In this document: positions 1-10,831 of the stretch, piece after piece
Layout of the letters: each line of letters begins with the position of its first letter
Position numbering within the stretch: the stretch's first letter is position 1
Assembly (NCBI GenBank): GCA_025786725.1
Contig: JAHLTZ010000051.1
Coordinates: 48,797-112,796, forward strand
DNA length: 64,000 nucleotides
Source: Syncephalis fuscata
Taxonomy: Eukaryota > Zoopagomycota > Zoopagomycetes > Zoopagales > Piptocephalidaceae
Reading direction: 5' to 3'
Made by a program: the position numbers and the translations under genes
The notes under the pieces: model-generated
Databases searched by the model: none
Seen by the model: only the letters and a program-made list of their open reading frames with translations
Told to the model about the DNA's origin: nothing

Positions 1-130
1 GCCCCATGTTCAATAGATTGAATGTGCAGTTCGATTGCGCGAATGTTATTAAAATAGTCATTTGACCCCCAAGTTATGTTAAATAGGTAATAAATTGTTT
101 AATGGTATAATAGAAATAAAGAACTACTAA
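1..130 (-). repeat. R1 terminal fragment
   Basis: On the minus strand this reads as the end of the dispersed repeat called R1 here. The key words are catgttcaatagatt and atagtcatttgac, both found again near 30740-30790, 33150-33200 and 55730-55770. It is cut by the window start, so its other side is unknown. It is non-coding. Confidence 0.6.
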
Positions 131-803
131 CTGATATTATCTGTAATAAACTATAGTGATATGAGGCGTGCTGCAATAAAACCGAACAAAAAGAGCATTG
201 GGCGGTCCAGTCGACAAGATCATGTCGCGTTTCGTCACGCGCAGCTCTTTCCTCTTTCCGTTTCTCGTCTCATCCACCTTCGCACGCTGTCAAATTCTGT
301 CCCTCATTCACACGCTGTCAGCTTCTGTCACCGCACCTCATCCTCACTCCCGTTGGTCTCTTCAATTCCGCTAGTATGTTTGGTACTGTTAGCATCTTTC
401 TATTAATTCTGCACAATGCCTTCCAAAGGACCACGAAGCGCACTAAAAGAGGTCTTGTACAATCCAAGATAAGCTTATCCCGGCAGCAATAGACACATGT
501 TTCTCCGCATCATATACCTTCTATCTGCTCTGCACCTATTGTGACATCTGCAGGGCGTCAAAGAGGGAACTATGAGCCATTCCATGTCTCACATGCCTCT
601 TTACCTGTCATTGCTGTCAAGCTGGCGCATCATGAGTCTACGTGACTCTGTCGCTCTCTCTTTTATCTATCTTTTACTTGCTTTCTCTTTCTCGGCCTTC
701 TCGTTCTTACTCTACTACTACCTGACCTTGCCATTGTCTGTAACCTTGTTACTTTCTTTTTGTTGCAGATCAAGATCAACCAGTCTCAGCAGCACCTGAA
801 GTG
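131..803 (+). other. Leader region of the Crinkler-like gene
   Basis: No convincing gene is seen. The stretch is pyrimidine-rich, especially at 230-400 and 640-768, as expected of a fungal promoter or leader. A polypyrimidine tract ends in a good acceptor (ttgttgcag) at 768. From 769 the reading frame is open into the ATG at 804, so a short upstream coding exon may exist, but I could not identify it. Small open frames at 161-406 and 572-799 lack coding character. Confidence 0.4.
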
Positions 804-3669
804 ATGTCGGCGGTCTGGGTCAAGCTTCTTCAAGCTGCACCGAACAGTTCACGATTTGCAAAGCTAGGCATTGGTAAAGTCCTAGTCGAGAGCAAGATCT
901 CCAGCCGAAAACTCAATGTTGCTGACCTTCGCAAAACACTTATCACCAATGTTGCTTTCAGAAACAAGCTGGTGGGCATGGGCTCGTCCGAACTCCAAGT
1001 CTACAAGAATGAGGCTGACGCCGGCGATCCGGGAAAAGCTATCAAGTTAAGCAAGAAACTCAGCGAGCTTATAGAAGAAAACGGCTACGACAACCCGCTA
1101 ATCGTTGTAACGCCACCCAAGCCTGGTAAGTAGTTTTGCTCTAAAGACCAGCAGTCAATATAATTCCTTTCTCTGCTGTTCCCCTTGCTTTACATCTAAG
1201 TATGTAGTGCTAATATTTAATTCATCTTCCCATTACTCCGATATAATCCATGTGTCTGTCCTCTCTCGTGCCTCTACTTCGCTTTCTGACCATTTTTCAG
1301 ATTGATTACGTCCTAGTGAATATAATTAACCTTTTCTAAATACTCACTTGTGTAACCTTGTACTGATTACCTAACGTTATTTTTTATTACCTTTTTTGAT
1401 CATGTAGCAACATTTATCCAGCAGACGTCTGTTCCGTATGATCACATTGAGAAGGAATTGAGAATTATTTTCCAAGGCCTCAACCATCATTTCACCCGCC
1501 CTGTCGATCCAAAGGATGTTGAAGCTTCGCAAAGAAGTATACTAGGACCCTTTTACAAAAAAAGTCTACCATATCGCCAAACAGCAACAAATATAAGTCT
1601 AGTGATGTTAGGAATTAAATTGAACAAGCAAGCAAGCGACAGTAATGGCAAGACTCTTCGTTCAATTGTCGAGAACGACATCGGAAAATTGAGTAATTAT
1701 TGTACAGTGGCCATGGTTGCCCCGTCCGCTTCAGGAAAGACTGCAACAGTCATTGACCTTGCAAGCAAGCATTTTGTCATTTATTGTGTCTGTTGCATAC
1801 CGAATTTAATCGCTGCGGAGTTTATGGACCAAAACTTTATTACGCTTGTAGAGGATGTCGAGGAAATATACTGGGCCATTGTTAACAGGAATCAGGGAAG
1901 TTGGTACGGGCCACAGGACATTGATTCCGAAGTAAAATCACGAGTGGTAGAACGCGTCAAGCTCGAATTCCTTGCACGAATGCTCTTCCTTCAGTATCTC
2001 CTGGAAAACAACCCTGATTTAAAGCCGCAGCAGTTCTTCCATGAGCAGATTACTGCAGGTAGCTTGACTATCGGCGAGCTAGTTAGCAAGCTGCGGAAAT
2101 ACGACAACTACACAATCCAAGCCATGCTTAATAAAGTCCAAACCAAGCTTCGGTCCCATTTATCTTCCAAAAAACTTGGAATGGTAATTGCTCTGGATGA
2201 AGCTCAGGTTGCGGTGACTAGGATCTTATCCAATAAGCTTATTTCTCCGTCCGCTTTGATCAAGAACAAAGATACCCTTTTTGATGACAAGAATCAAATA
2301 CAACCTCGCTTCCGCCGCGGCTTTCTTACGCTTTTATCAGCTACTCTGCGCAATATGCAGGCGACACTGGTAATACTAGGCACAGCAACCTCATTGCAGG
2401 ATACCGAACATGTGTACTCGGCCATCGCCAAACAAACCAATTTTTTGAGGATAACGAACTTTCCGAGCTTCGATGAAGGCGATGTGAGCAGGCTATACTC
2501 GGATCTAATCGACATGTCAGGCTGTGAAATTCCGCCTGCCAAACTCCGCCTGCTAACAGGACGACCTCGATTTTCCATTTTCGTCATCAACCGTCTCGCC
2601 GCGTTTCGCGCTTTTCAAGACTCTAAACAAGCTACTTTGGAGCACGCTATTTACAAGTCGATTGAGTATACGATGAGTGGTCTTCGGGCCATGATACACA
2701 CCATTCTTGACAACGATCGAACAGGCGAGGCAACTCGGCTTCTCTCTCGGATGGTAATGGCTTATCATCTTCACGGTGGCAAAGTATCCTTCTTGAGCAA
2801 GGGCCAGTTTGACTTTGTGGACAAGGCTCTGTGCAAACTACGATCACATTACGGTACATTCACTTGGTCATGGACGAGCCAATAGTTGTTGAGACAGTGC
2901 AGGAAGAGCTAAAGGCTTAGACAATAATCCGGTGTTCTTGGAGCACCTAAATCAGATGTACCAGGTTGTCACCAACTTTGGCATCACTTCAGCTTCAAAA
3001 AGAGATGCGTTGGGGCCACTTGTTCGTCAATCACTTCAACGCTTCAATGGCTACCGTCTTGTTGGTCTTCCTTTTCTTCAAGGCGTCACATTGCCCGCCT
3101 GGTGCAACAATCTCCAGCTCCAAATTGATGAGATTAACACTGCCAACGGATTTGGATACACCGACAGTGGTGTCCGTGCAGATCTCGCCTTCCTCACCGA
3201 ATGTCCTCCGAATAAGATGCTTATTGCAATAATGGCACATGTCCGGACGGAGTCTGGTTTTTTTCTGACAAACGTTACGCCGGCTCTCTTGCGATCAAGC
3301 TCCGCAGCGACCGTCTGAAGCAGTCCACCCACGAATCAAACGAAACTTCCAGCAATATTCGAAGTTGCTTTTTGAAACAGAGTCGTGCCAACGTGATTCA
3401 ATCACTGGCAGACATTCGACATGACTTTGAGGCTTCGGGTACTCCGTCCAACCTCAGGGGCATCCTCCGCATCCATCTTGATTCCCTGGCGTCCGGACGG
3501 TAATCCAGTTACCTATATCAAAAAGGACCCTGCGACTGGTATTGAGGATGTAATGGTGTATATAGACCTTTCGAATCTGGACGATTTTTTTTTCGAGGGC
3601 ATCGCAGAAAACAAGGACGATATGGTCAAATTGAAAAAGCTGATCAAATTCGTCTCCATCTCAGAGTAA
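804..3669 (+). pseudogene. Crinkler (CRN)-family protein with P-loop NTPase domain, frame-broken
   Basis: Crinkler-family proteins pair a ubiquitin-like header with variable C-terminal domains; in fungi their role is mostly unknown. Exon 1 (804-1125) carries a header-type sequence with LRKTLITNVAF, a KLSELIEEN motif and the PPKPG end. An intron (1126-1407, gtaagt to gtag) joins in frame to exon 2. That exon has a Walker A-like PSASGKT at about 1725-1745, a Walker B-like ALDEAQ near 2190-2205, and a sensor-like GTATS near 2380. The later part has family-typical motifs including HLVMDEP and SLQRFNGYRL. The frame changes near 2853, 2911, 3258-3264 and 3490-3505. The first three fit one missing base each, two of them in A or T runs. 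The final frame ends at 3669. It is either a recent pseudogene or a gene damaged by sequencing errors. Base composition is visibly more GC-rich than its flanks, as might follow from transfer or codon selection. Family assignment rests on motif recognition only. Confidence 0.75.
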
Positions 3670-4324
3670 AGATCGTTTAGAAATAACACTACAATTTCTA
3701 ATTCGAATTCTCTACTTTTTTGTCCATATGCCTTACGTTCTAGCGTTTCTTCATTGTTTTATACGACTTTCGAGCGCTGCCAGCTGTCCTACTGCAACGC
3801 GTGTTAGACGCGTCGAGACTAATTTTTCACGCCGTCAACTGGTCATCGTATACATCCTACTTGTGGTAAATACAACTCAAAAAACGCAATACAAAAATAT
3901 GCTCTGTAAGGATTAGTACTAATAGTATTGAAACAGTAGTTGATGTCGAAATAAACGTTTTATTGAAGAGTAAATACAAATTACTAATGAAACAGCTATA
4001 CGAAAAGAAAGCGTATTGTTATAAATAATAACATAACATGATGAACATGTATAAATATGGCAGTATTTACTATCGATATATTTATACAGATACTGAGTGT
4101 AATATTATATGATAAAAACAAATAATGAAAAATGAATATACAACGTTAGGTAAAAGTATAAATGAATACATTTATTTAATAGTAGATATTATAGTGTACA
4201 TTTGTAAATATATAAATAATTATTTAATGTAGTATAAAATTGGAAAATTAGAAAAATAGACAGTCGCTAAATTTAATTTTATTAATTTTATTTAATAAAT
4301 AAAATCTGCCAAATATCTACTAAA
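3670..4324. other. AT-rich gene-free spacer
   Basis: Very AT-rich DNA without credible coding sequence. It holds the left copy of the direct repeat at 3959-4000. The Crinkler gene probably terminates in its first 100 bases. Confidence 0.5.
3959..4000 (+). repeat. Direct repeat flanking the MULE relic, left copy
   Basis: Forty-two bases match 5995-6036 with about four mismatches, including the shared core tacaaattactaatgaaac. The two copies lie either side of the transposase relic in the same orientation. The right copy reads as the possible tail of an open frame, so this may be a remnant of a second element rather than a terminal repeat. Confidence 0.6.
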
Positions 4325-5962
4325 CTATCTAAAAAAGCTATATTTAACAGTATTAAAAAACTGAGAGCCGCTGTTGACGAGTTTAAGCTTGTTAGCGGCT
4401 GTGATTTTAATAGGAAAAATAGTGATTCAACAAGATTGCAGCTTATTTGTCCTCATAAAGACCGTTACAGCAACAAATATCAGTTTATTTTGACTGCCAG
4501 AAAGCAGAAAACTGGCCTAATAAAGATTATCCAGTGCAATATTAAACATTTTAATGGTTGTTCATATGATTTGGCAATAATACTATTAAATTTATTATTA
4601 AGTCCATTACAAATGATGTTACTACACTTTCAAATATGAAATTAAAAGATGCACAAGTGAAAGTATTAAGTACATATTTAATTATTTAATATACACTAAC
4701 AATTATATCAGCTATTTATTTATTAAAGATTACCTTGTCAAATTCAAACACTTTAATACTGACTCTGTTCAGCACTTTTTGCAAAACTAGTCTGGTAATT
4801 TTGAAAGAACATTTTTATGTCATTTGGCATTTATCAAAGCTTACCAGTATACTCGTAAAGTACTGGTAATTGATAGCTGCCATTTAAGATATTCTTATAA
4901 CGGTGTTACTCTTGCTGCAGTTGTTAAATATGGAAATAACAATATTTTTCCTTTGGTTGGTGCTATAATATCTCATGAAATAAAAACAACTGGGTTTATT
5001 TTTTTAAACATTTATTAGATTTGATACTTGAATTAAAAGAAAAAACCAAGCTATTGTTAGCGACAGAAATAAAAAAATACATTCTTTGGTAAAAATTGTA
5101 TTTCTCTTGGCGCGCCACTCTGCATGCATTGCTCATATCGAAAAAACAAATGCTGAATTTAAAACAAAGCTTTAACTAGTAAAGAGGTTGCTGCTATTTA
5201 TATTTATTTAAATTACATTCAAAGTACTAATTTATTTTCTAGATTTAATGAAAATGATACGGTCATTAAATGAGCCAGCCTATAACAATCTAATAAACTC
5301 AGCAAAAAACTGGGCTAGATTGTTTTTTAAATAGCCAAGATTCGGTTGAGTTTAGATTCATCAGAACCATTGAACTCGTGGATGAATGATCCTTGGAACA
5401 AATCCCATTATCAGTTTTTCACTGGATTTGTCATTAAAGTTGGAACTTTATTAAATAGCCGTAGGATTAAGTATCCACAAGCTCAAGAATTGTTATCTAA
5501 TAATACCCGATTGTTGTATAATTCAACGTTAACTGACGCCAATAATTATATAGTTGACAATTATTTGGATACCAAATTTTAAGTTAAAGATACTAAGTCC
5601 GGTATTGTCAGAACAGTATATTTAACTAAAAAACCTGCACGTATGGGTACTGGGAAAAAATAAAGCTTGTTTGTAGTCATGTAGCAATAATTTTGAAGAA
5701 TCTTAAGCTTTTATTAAATAATTTTATTGATAAATCTTACACCATTGATTATTTAAGCAAATTATCTGTTTCATATATTTGTCCGGTTGAAATAGAATCA
5801 ATTACCGCAGATATTTTGTGTTTGCCACCGAAAATAACGAAAAAAGCCGGTAGACCAAGAGTTAAAAGAATCAGATCTTGTGGTGAAGCTTTGGAAGCCT
5901 CGCAACGATATGCTTGTCGTAATTGTAGCTCAAAGGACACAATACAAGAACATACACTGTAA
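4325..5962 (+). pseudogene. Mutator-like (MULE) transposase relic
   Basis: Broken pieces in order resemble a MULE transposase. The N-terminal zinc-binding-type region (4340-4640) has VSGCDF, LQLICPHKD and LTARKQKTGLIK. The DDE catalytic core (4824-5035) has VLVIDSCHLRYSYNGVTLA and GNNNIFPLVGAIISHE, including the first expected aspartate of the DDE triad. It continues through SDRNKK and SACIAHIEK (about 5050-5150), typical of the second catalytic block. A C-terminal part at 5346-5582 has EPLNSWMND and LLNSRRIKYP. The tail at 5830-5945 has GRPRVKRIRSCGE and a CxxC pair typical of the zinc-knuckle end. Stops and frame changes separate every piece, more than single-base errors would explain, so it is inactive. 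No terminal inverted repeats were recognised. Known MULEs move by cut-and-paste and make target duplications of about 8-11 bp, which I could not find. Confidence 0.8.
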
Positions 5963-5994
5963 ACGCTAGAATTAATAATGTTGAAACAAGCACC

Positions 5995-6036
5995 TTTATT
6001 GAATAGCAACTACAAATTACTAATGAAACGGCTATA
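5995..6036 (+). repeat. Direct repeat flanking the MULE relic, right copy
   Basis: Partner of 3959-4000 and in the same orientation. Here it ends a short open frame with stop codon taa at its 3' edge. Confidence 0.6.
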
Positions 6037-6685
6037 AAAAAGAAGACAAGTCATTAAAGAATGTTTAATTTGTAATGAACGCCATTAGAAAAAACAAAGT
6101 GTGGAGCAAATAGAGAATGATTTTATTAATTAATAAATTTAATGAATTTTTAAAAAGAATTTATATGATAAAATTAGAAACAATGTATGGCAAAGACTGC
6201 ATATGAATAAATTGCAGACGCTTCGGGCTTTTCTAAAGAATTGTTCCAAATATGCATATGGCGGCTCGAGGGCAAGGGGGATTAAATAAGGCGTCGGCCA
6301 CCAATGGCCTTCAGAGTCCATAAGAATATGGCGTGGAGAGGCGAAAGCCGTCCTGGAGATTGTAAGTAATACGTACGCAAATGTACCAAGAAAAAGCAGG
6401 CGTGCTTGTTGGATATTGAAACAAGCGGGAAAATAAGAAATGGTAATTGATTTTTGTACAGCTGATGAAATAATGTATTGTATTCATAAATGCTACATAG
6501 CAACGGAAGCTGGCAAAAAGGGGGAGACGAGAACTCAACCTAAAGCGACGACCAGGAGTATATTTGGAAAATCTATGTTGAAAGTTGGAAGTTGCGTAAG
6601 AGTTGTGTGTCCCAGGAAAGAGTGCACTTTATCCATCTTGGTGGAAGTGCAATTCGTTCAGTTCATTGTCCACCAAATTTAATTT
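6020..6685 (+). pseudogene. Unrecognised coding relic
   Basis: Several frames give protein-like pieces in a consistent order on the plus strand. A CLICNERH zinc-finger-like piece lies near 6060-6090. NNVWQRLHMNKLQTLRAFLK is at about 6175-6235, followed by a glycine-rich GGSRARGIK. MAFRVHKNMAWRGE lies near 6304, and KCTKKKQACLLDIETSG near 6380-6425. An open frame of 80 codons (6440-6682) follows. Composition is GC-richer than the surroundings. Stops and frame changes break it. I do not recognise the family. Position between a transposase relic and an LRR relic suggests accessory or transposon cargo, but this is inference. Confidence 0.35.
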
Positions 6686-6715
6686 TTTTAATTTTGCGCA
6701 GTTATCAAATTCAGC

Positions 6716-7310
6716 TCAAATAAGGTTACATTCTTGGGCATAAGCTTCTTTTAGTCTAGTCAAATTAAAGCAAAACAGCTGTTCTATCATATCCATATAA
6801 CAATATAGCTTTTCTAGATTGGGAAAGTCTTTAACATTCAAAGCTCTAAGGTTATTGTTATTACAATAAAAAGTTTTCAATCCTTTGCAATTGGCTATCT
6901 CTAACTCTTTTAACCAATTAAAAAAAACATAGATGCGCTCTAATTTGGAAAAATTATTGAGTTTCAATGCTTCAATCTCGTTGTTGCAGCCTTGGATATT
7001 GACTAGATTAGGGCAATTCTCAATGATGACACCACTCAATCCGCAGCCATCAAATTTAACAACCTTTAAGTTGGGACAATTTTTGATGACTAGTGTTTTG
7101 CCCTTTCATCCTTTATCATTGTCGTCCAAGCATATACAGTCTCCCTCTTATCCATCAGATTCATTTTGAACAGCCTTTATGTTTTGATACTGCTCTTCTA
7201 TTTATACTACATTTCTCTTTTGGTTCTTAATGATATCAGTAACCTCTTTCAAATAAGCTTCATAAGACCTGCGAACTTCGCCGGAGATACTACTATCTCT
7301 TCAAATACCT
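6716..7310 (-). pseudogene. Leucine-rich-repeat protein relic
   Basis: Reading the minus strand from about 7310, one frame gives a charged helical stretch (YEAYLKEVTDIIKNQKRN). Repeats of about 20-24 residues then follow on the patterns CPNL.V.I and F.NLE.LYC, for example IKNCPNLKVVKFDGCGLSG and FPNLEKLYCYMDMIEQL. This matches the irregular LRR type common in fungal accessory proteins. Three in-frame stops, all substitution-type and in one unbroken frame, fall at plus-strand 7202-7204, 7148-7150 and 7106-7108. Downstream of them 107 codons stay open to the stop at 6716. The stops are not explained by indel errors, so this is a genuine relic. The N-terminal domain is not identified. Confidence 0.65.
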
Positions 7311-8219
7311 TTCTAACTTTTTTGTAAATTTCGTTTTGTTCTACAATAATAATTGGTGATATGATACATAATCGTGAGCAATAGAAAGAGAGAGCAAATT
7401 GTCAACCAACGCTCTATCTATAATATAGTTTTAGCATAAAACTGATGCTGCAGTACCAAGAATGTGCGAAAACCGACAGCCATGCCTAAAGTTAACACTG
7501 TAAGGCGAATATTGACTCATTAAAACAGCGTGGAACGGAAAAAGAGCCAGAATGAAATGCTCGAAACTTGATTCTTGAACAATGTTAAATGTTCACTTTG
7601 TCTGGTTTTATTGCAGTGCGCCTCATATTATTAAAATACAGTAACAAGTATAAACATATGTAAATGTATAGAATATGAATAGAAATAATTTACATACTTT
7701 CTATTATTAGTAAAATCTAACTAGTTATATGGCAGTTCTCCATGTAGGCAAAAAATAGCATTTGAAATATGACAAAAAGTGTATAATTTAGTGTGGGAAA
7801 ATTAGAAAATTATAGTTACCAAATATGGTAATGGCACAAGTAAAAAACAGCTATTACAACTACACTCTGCAACCTGGCGCTTTAAATAATAAGCGTATAC
7901 TATCCATTGGCTTTTTAGTACTTTTATTCAATAAAATATGGTGCTCAACACCAGTTTAAACAAAAAATGTCTTTTATCGTTTCAGTCTTATTAACATTTG
8001 TGTAACACTTTGGAGTACTTGCCTCATCACGCCATTGGACGCACAGTCGGTCCAGTGCATTTTTCTTTTGCCGTCGCAGCTAGAGGGTAGCACAGCAGAT
8101 TTTTTGGCTATTGCTCATCAACGACCAATGGCAATACGACGATGTTTAGTAGAATGGGCAATAGAGATATGGCATTCTCATTGGGGCGATAGATAAAATA
8201 TGAAGATCATCTAGAAAAA
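7311..8219. other. Intergenic region, no gene seen
   Basis: AT-rich DNA without coding character up to about 8000. Positions 8010-8160 are somewhat richer in GC (cagtcggtccag, ccgtcgcagctag) and could be a gene fragment or upstream regulatory sequence, but no frame supports a protein. Confidence 0.3.
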
Positions 8220-8459
8220 AAACGGTGTATGTATCACATATTGTCTTGCCCACGTTGTTCCAACTGAACAAGAATAGAAGCACTTTTGCTACTAGTACCG
8301 CTTTTCCATTTTTCGCACGAACTCTCTATTTAACCGACGTGCTCGTGACCCCACGACCGTTGCAACGTTCGTTTCAACTTTTCCTATTGACACTCGTTTG
8401 CTATTGTAGTTCACACATACTACTGCTCTACTCCTCCATTACTACTACGCCTGACTCCT
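8220..8459 (+). promoter_or_regulatory. Probable promoter and leader of proline dehydrogenase
   Basis: A CT-rich leader (ctctactcctccatt and similar) runs into the ATG at 8460. A TATA-like ctatttaacc lies near 8325. This matches the pyrimidine-rich leaders seen ahead of other genes here. It is inferred from composition only. Confidence 0.4.
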
Positions 8460-10615
8460 ATGAGTATACTCCTAGCCCGTTCGCTTGCACTTACTGGACG
8501 TCGAATTGGAGAACGCGCTGTGCGTGCTTCAGATATACGGGCATCGCCGCCATCGTTCCCAAGTACACATCGCTTATTGTGGACTGGCCAGCAACATCGT
8601 CGCATCCTACATACGGCCAACGAAACAGTTACGCAGCAACTAAGCCACCGTTCGAGCAATACTCGCCACTCGACTCGCCTATCAAGCACCGCCCTTTACG
8701 CTGCATTTGGTATCGGTGTAGCGGCTGTTCTACTTGATCCAGAGCCATTATTTTCAAATCGAACCGATGTTATGGCAGAAGCTGCAGATCCTAGCGACCA
8801 GGGGCGTCGTTCGGACGCCAATCTGGCGCTGATACACCGTACATTTGATGAGCGATCCACTGTATCGTTGCTTCGTTCACTACTCATTTATGAGATGTGT
8901 GCCTATCCACAGCTTGTCTCACTTGCCTCTAAGGTAATCAGCCTTGCCGAACGACTACCGCTACTCAATCTACCGGTACGGTTTGCGGTGCGTGAGACGG
9001 CCTTTCGCCAGTTCTGTGGCGGCGAAACCGTCGAAGAAACGCTACCTTTACTTATCCGTATGCACAGCCAAAATATTACAGGTATTTTGGATTTATCAAT
9101 TGAGGCGGACGTTGGCGAAGCCACACGTAATATGTCGGAAGATGCGGCAGCTACAGCTCGTCGCGAACCAGACACGTATTGGCAAACGAACCGACAAGGC
9201 CAAGCAGCGCGTGCTGACCATGTGATGAAGTTGGTGGAGCGCGGAATCCTTGCTGGCAAAGCGGCACCCGGCACGTTTTTCGCCGTTAAATGTACAGCAC
9301 TTGCTTCTGATCCTGAGGTGTTTGAGCGATGGAGCGCGGCACTTCGTAATGCTCGGCTAGAATTCGACGAACTTACCGGCCGACCCGTTGAAAAGTCGGC
9401 CGCTATCGATCCACCCGTTAATCCAAGCGAATTCGACGCTAAACAAATACGCCAGCAGCTAAATGAATATACTATCGATGAATCTGATTTCATTGCACTT
9501 GCTTGGCCTTATTTGTCGACAGATACCGGCTCTGATGTACCAATGAGTGCACCACAGACAGAGCGTCAATTAAAAATGCTTTTTCAGCAACTTGATAGTC
9601 AAAAACGTGGCCGATTAGACTGGGCCGATTATGTACAACTATTCAACAGTGAACGTCTACGCAGTGGACAAATACGTTTATTACCCGATGAAGCTGACAA
9701 CTGTAAAGGATTGAAGCCAGCCTCATCGGCTGACAAAATAAAACAAAACGAGATTTACTGCTGTCTGCATCCAGATACGCAGGTCGAAGTACTTGAAGCA
9801 CTTGATCGTCTTGAACGACTTTGCGATGCATCAATTGCCAAAGAATCGGGCGAAACTTCAGTTCGATTAATGATTGATGCGAACAAAGTTATTTACAGCC
9901 GGCCATTGCTTACCTTGCTCGTCAAGTGGCCATTAAATATAACAAGTCCGGCGTTGATACGCCGCAGATCTACGACACCTACCAGCTTTATCTTCGTCAT
10001 GGATTAAGACATCTTATTGAAGATATTGTTATGGCCGAACGTAATGGATATCGTTGGGCTGGAAAGCTTGTACGCGGTGCTTATGTGTCGACTGAACGTC
10101 GATATGCCGAGGAACAAGGTCAACCGAGTGCCATTTGGCCATCAAAGCCAGATACCGATCGTTCGTATGATGCGGGCGCGGCGGTTGCTATCGAGCTAGC
10201 CAGCAATGATGCAGCTCATGTTGTGGTGGCTACCCACAATAACATTTCGGTGGTCAAGGCAGTTCAGCTGATGGAAAAGCTAAATACTGATGGCAGTAGC
10301 CAATCTCTAAAGCAACGTATTCATTTCGCTCAGCTACTTGGCATGGGCGAATTGATTTCTGCACGTATTACCGAACAAGGCTACCAGTCGGCCAAGTATG
10401 TGCCTTATGGACCGGTCCAGGAAGTTGTGCCATATCTTTTACGTCGTGCCGAGGAGAATGGTGCGATGTTTGTCAGCCCAAGTGCCGCACCCATCGAAGA
10501 TACTGAGACGGAGAACTTTGGCGACAATGGCCCAGGTGAAGACCGTAGCGCAGTAATCCATGTTTTGCGCGAACGTCTAGGCTGGCGCCGCTGGGTCGGT
10601 CTGCGTCAAGTGTAA
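8460..10615 (+). CDS. PUT1: Proline dehydrogenase, mitochondrial, with EF-hand-like insert; one frame break
   Basis: FAD-dependent oxidation of proline to pyrroline-5-carboxylate, the first step of proline catabolism in the mitochondrion. The N-terminus from the ATG at 8460 is rich in Arg, Ser and Leu with few acids (MSILLARSLALTGRRIGER), as expected of a targeting presequence. The first half of the barrel follows. An insert near residues 365-395 has a loop DSQKRGRLDWAD that resembles an EF-hand. The C-terminal half shows the family's signature stretches: RLMIDA, KLVRGAYVSTERR, VVATHN, and the end GYQSAKYVPYGPVQEVVPYL with LLRRAEENG. There are no introns, unlike its neighbours. At about 9880 the frame moves by one base. 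A second G at gatgcgaac would restore the family-typical DAEQ reading, so one base is missing, and the following 230 codons are clean. I regard this as a probable assembly error in a functional gene. The symbol follows the yeast orthologue. Confidence 0.93.
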
Positions 10616-10831
10616 TTGTTTACCGCGCAGTAGAACAAACATCTCATTGACTACCAAGCCAACAGTCTCCTTGGCAATTAAAACGTATCCATACTACATC
10701 CAGCTTTATCTTTGTTTATGTATCCAAGAATAGCCAATTACATATAAATAAATTGCTATATCATGTCCATACACTTTATTAAATTGTTCTACATTTTGCT
10801 ACTTTACATTAATTACAATTGTTTTTTTATT

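Noticed and set aside
161-406. Open frame of 81 codons upstream of the Crinkler gene
   Set aside because: Ser/Leu/His-rich product of a pyrimidine-rich leader, with no domain and no splice link shown.
2854-2920. Possible 67-nt intron in the Crinkler-like gene (gtacat to gcttag) that would join in frame
   Set aside because: The supposed intron itself reads through in one frame with family-typical sequence (HLVMDEP and following), so two single-base frame slips fit better. Transcript data could overturn this.
8225-8737. Open frame of 170 codons overlapping the start of proline dehydrogenase
   Set aside because: Different frame from the clear PRODH coding sequence and covers its CT-rich leader, so it is a shadow.
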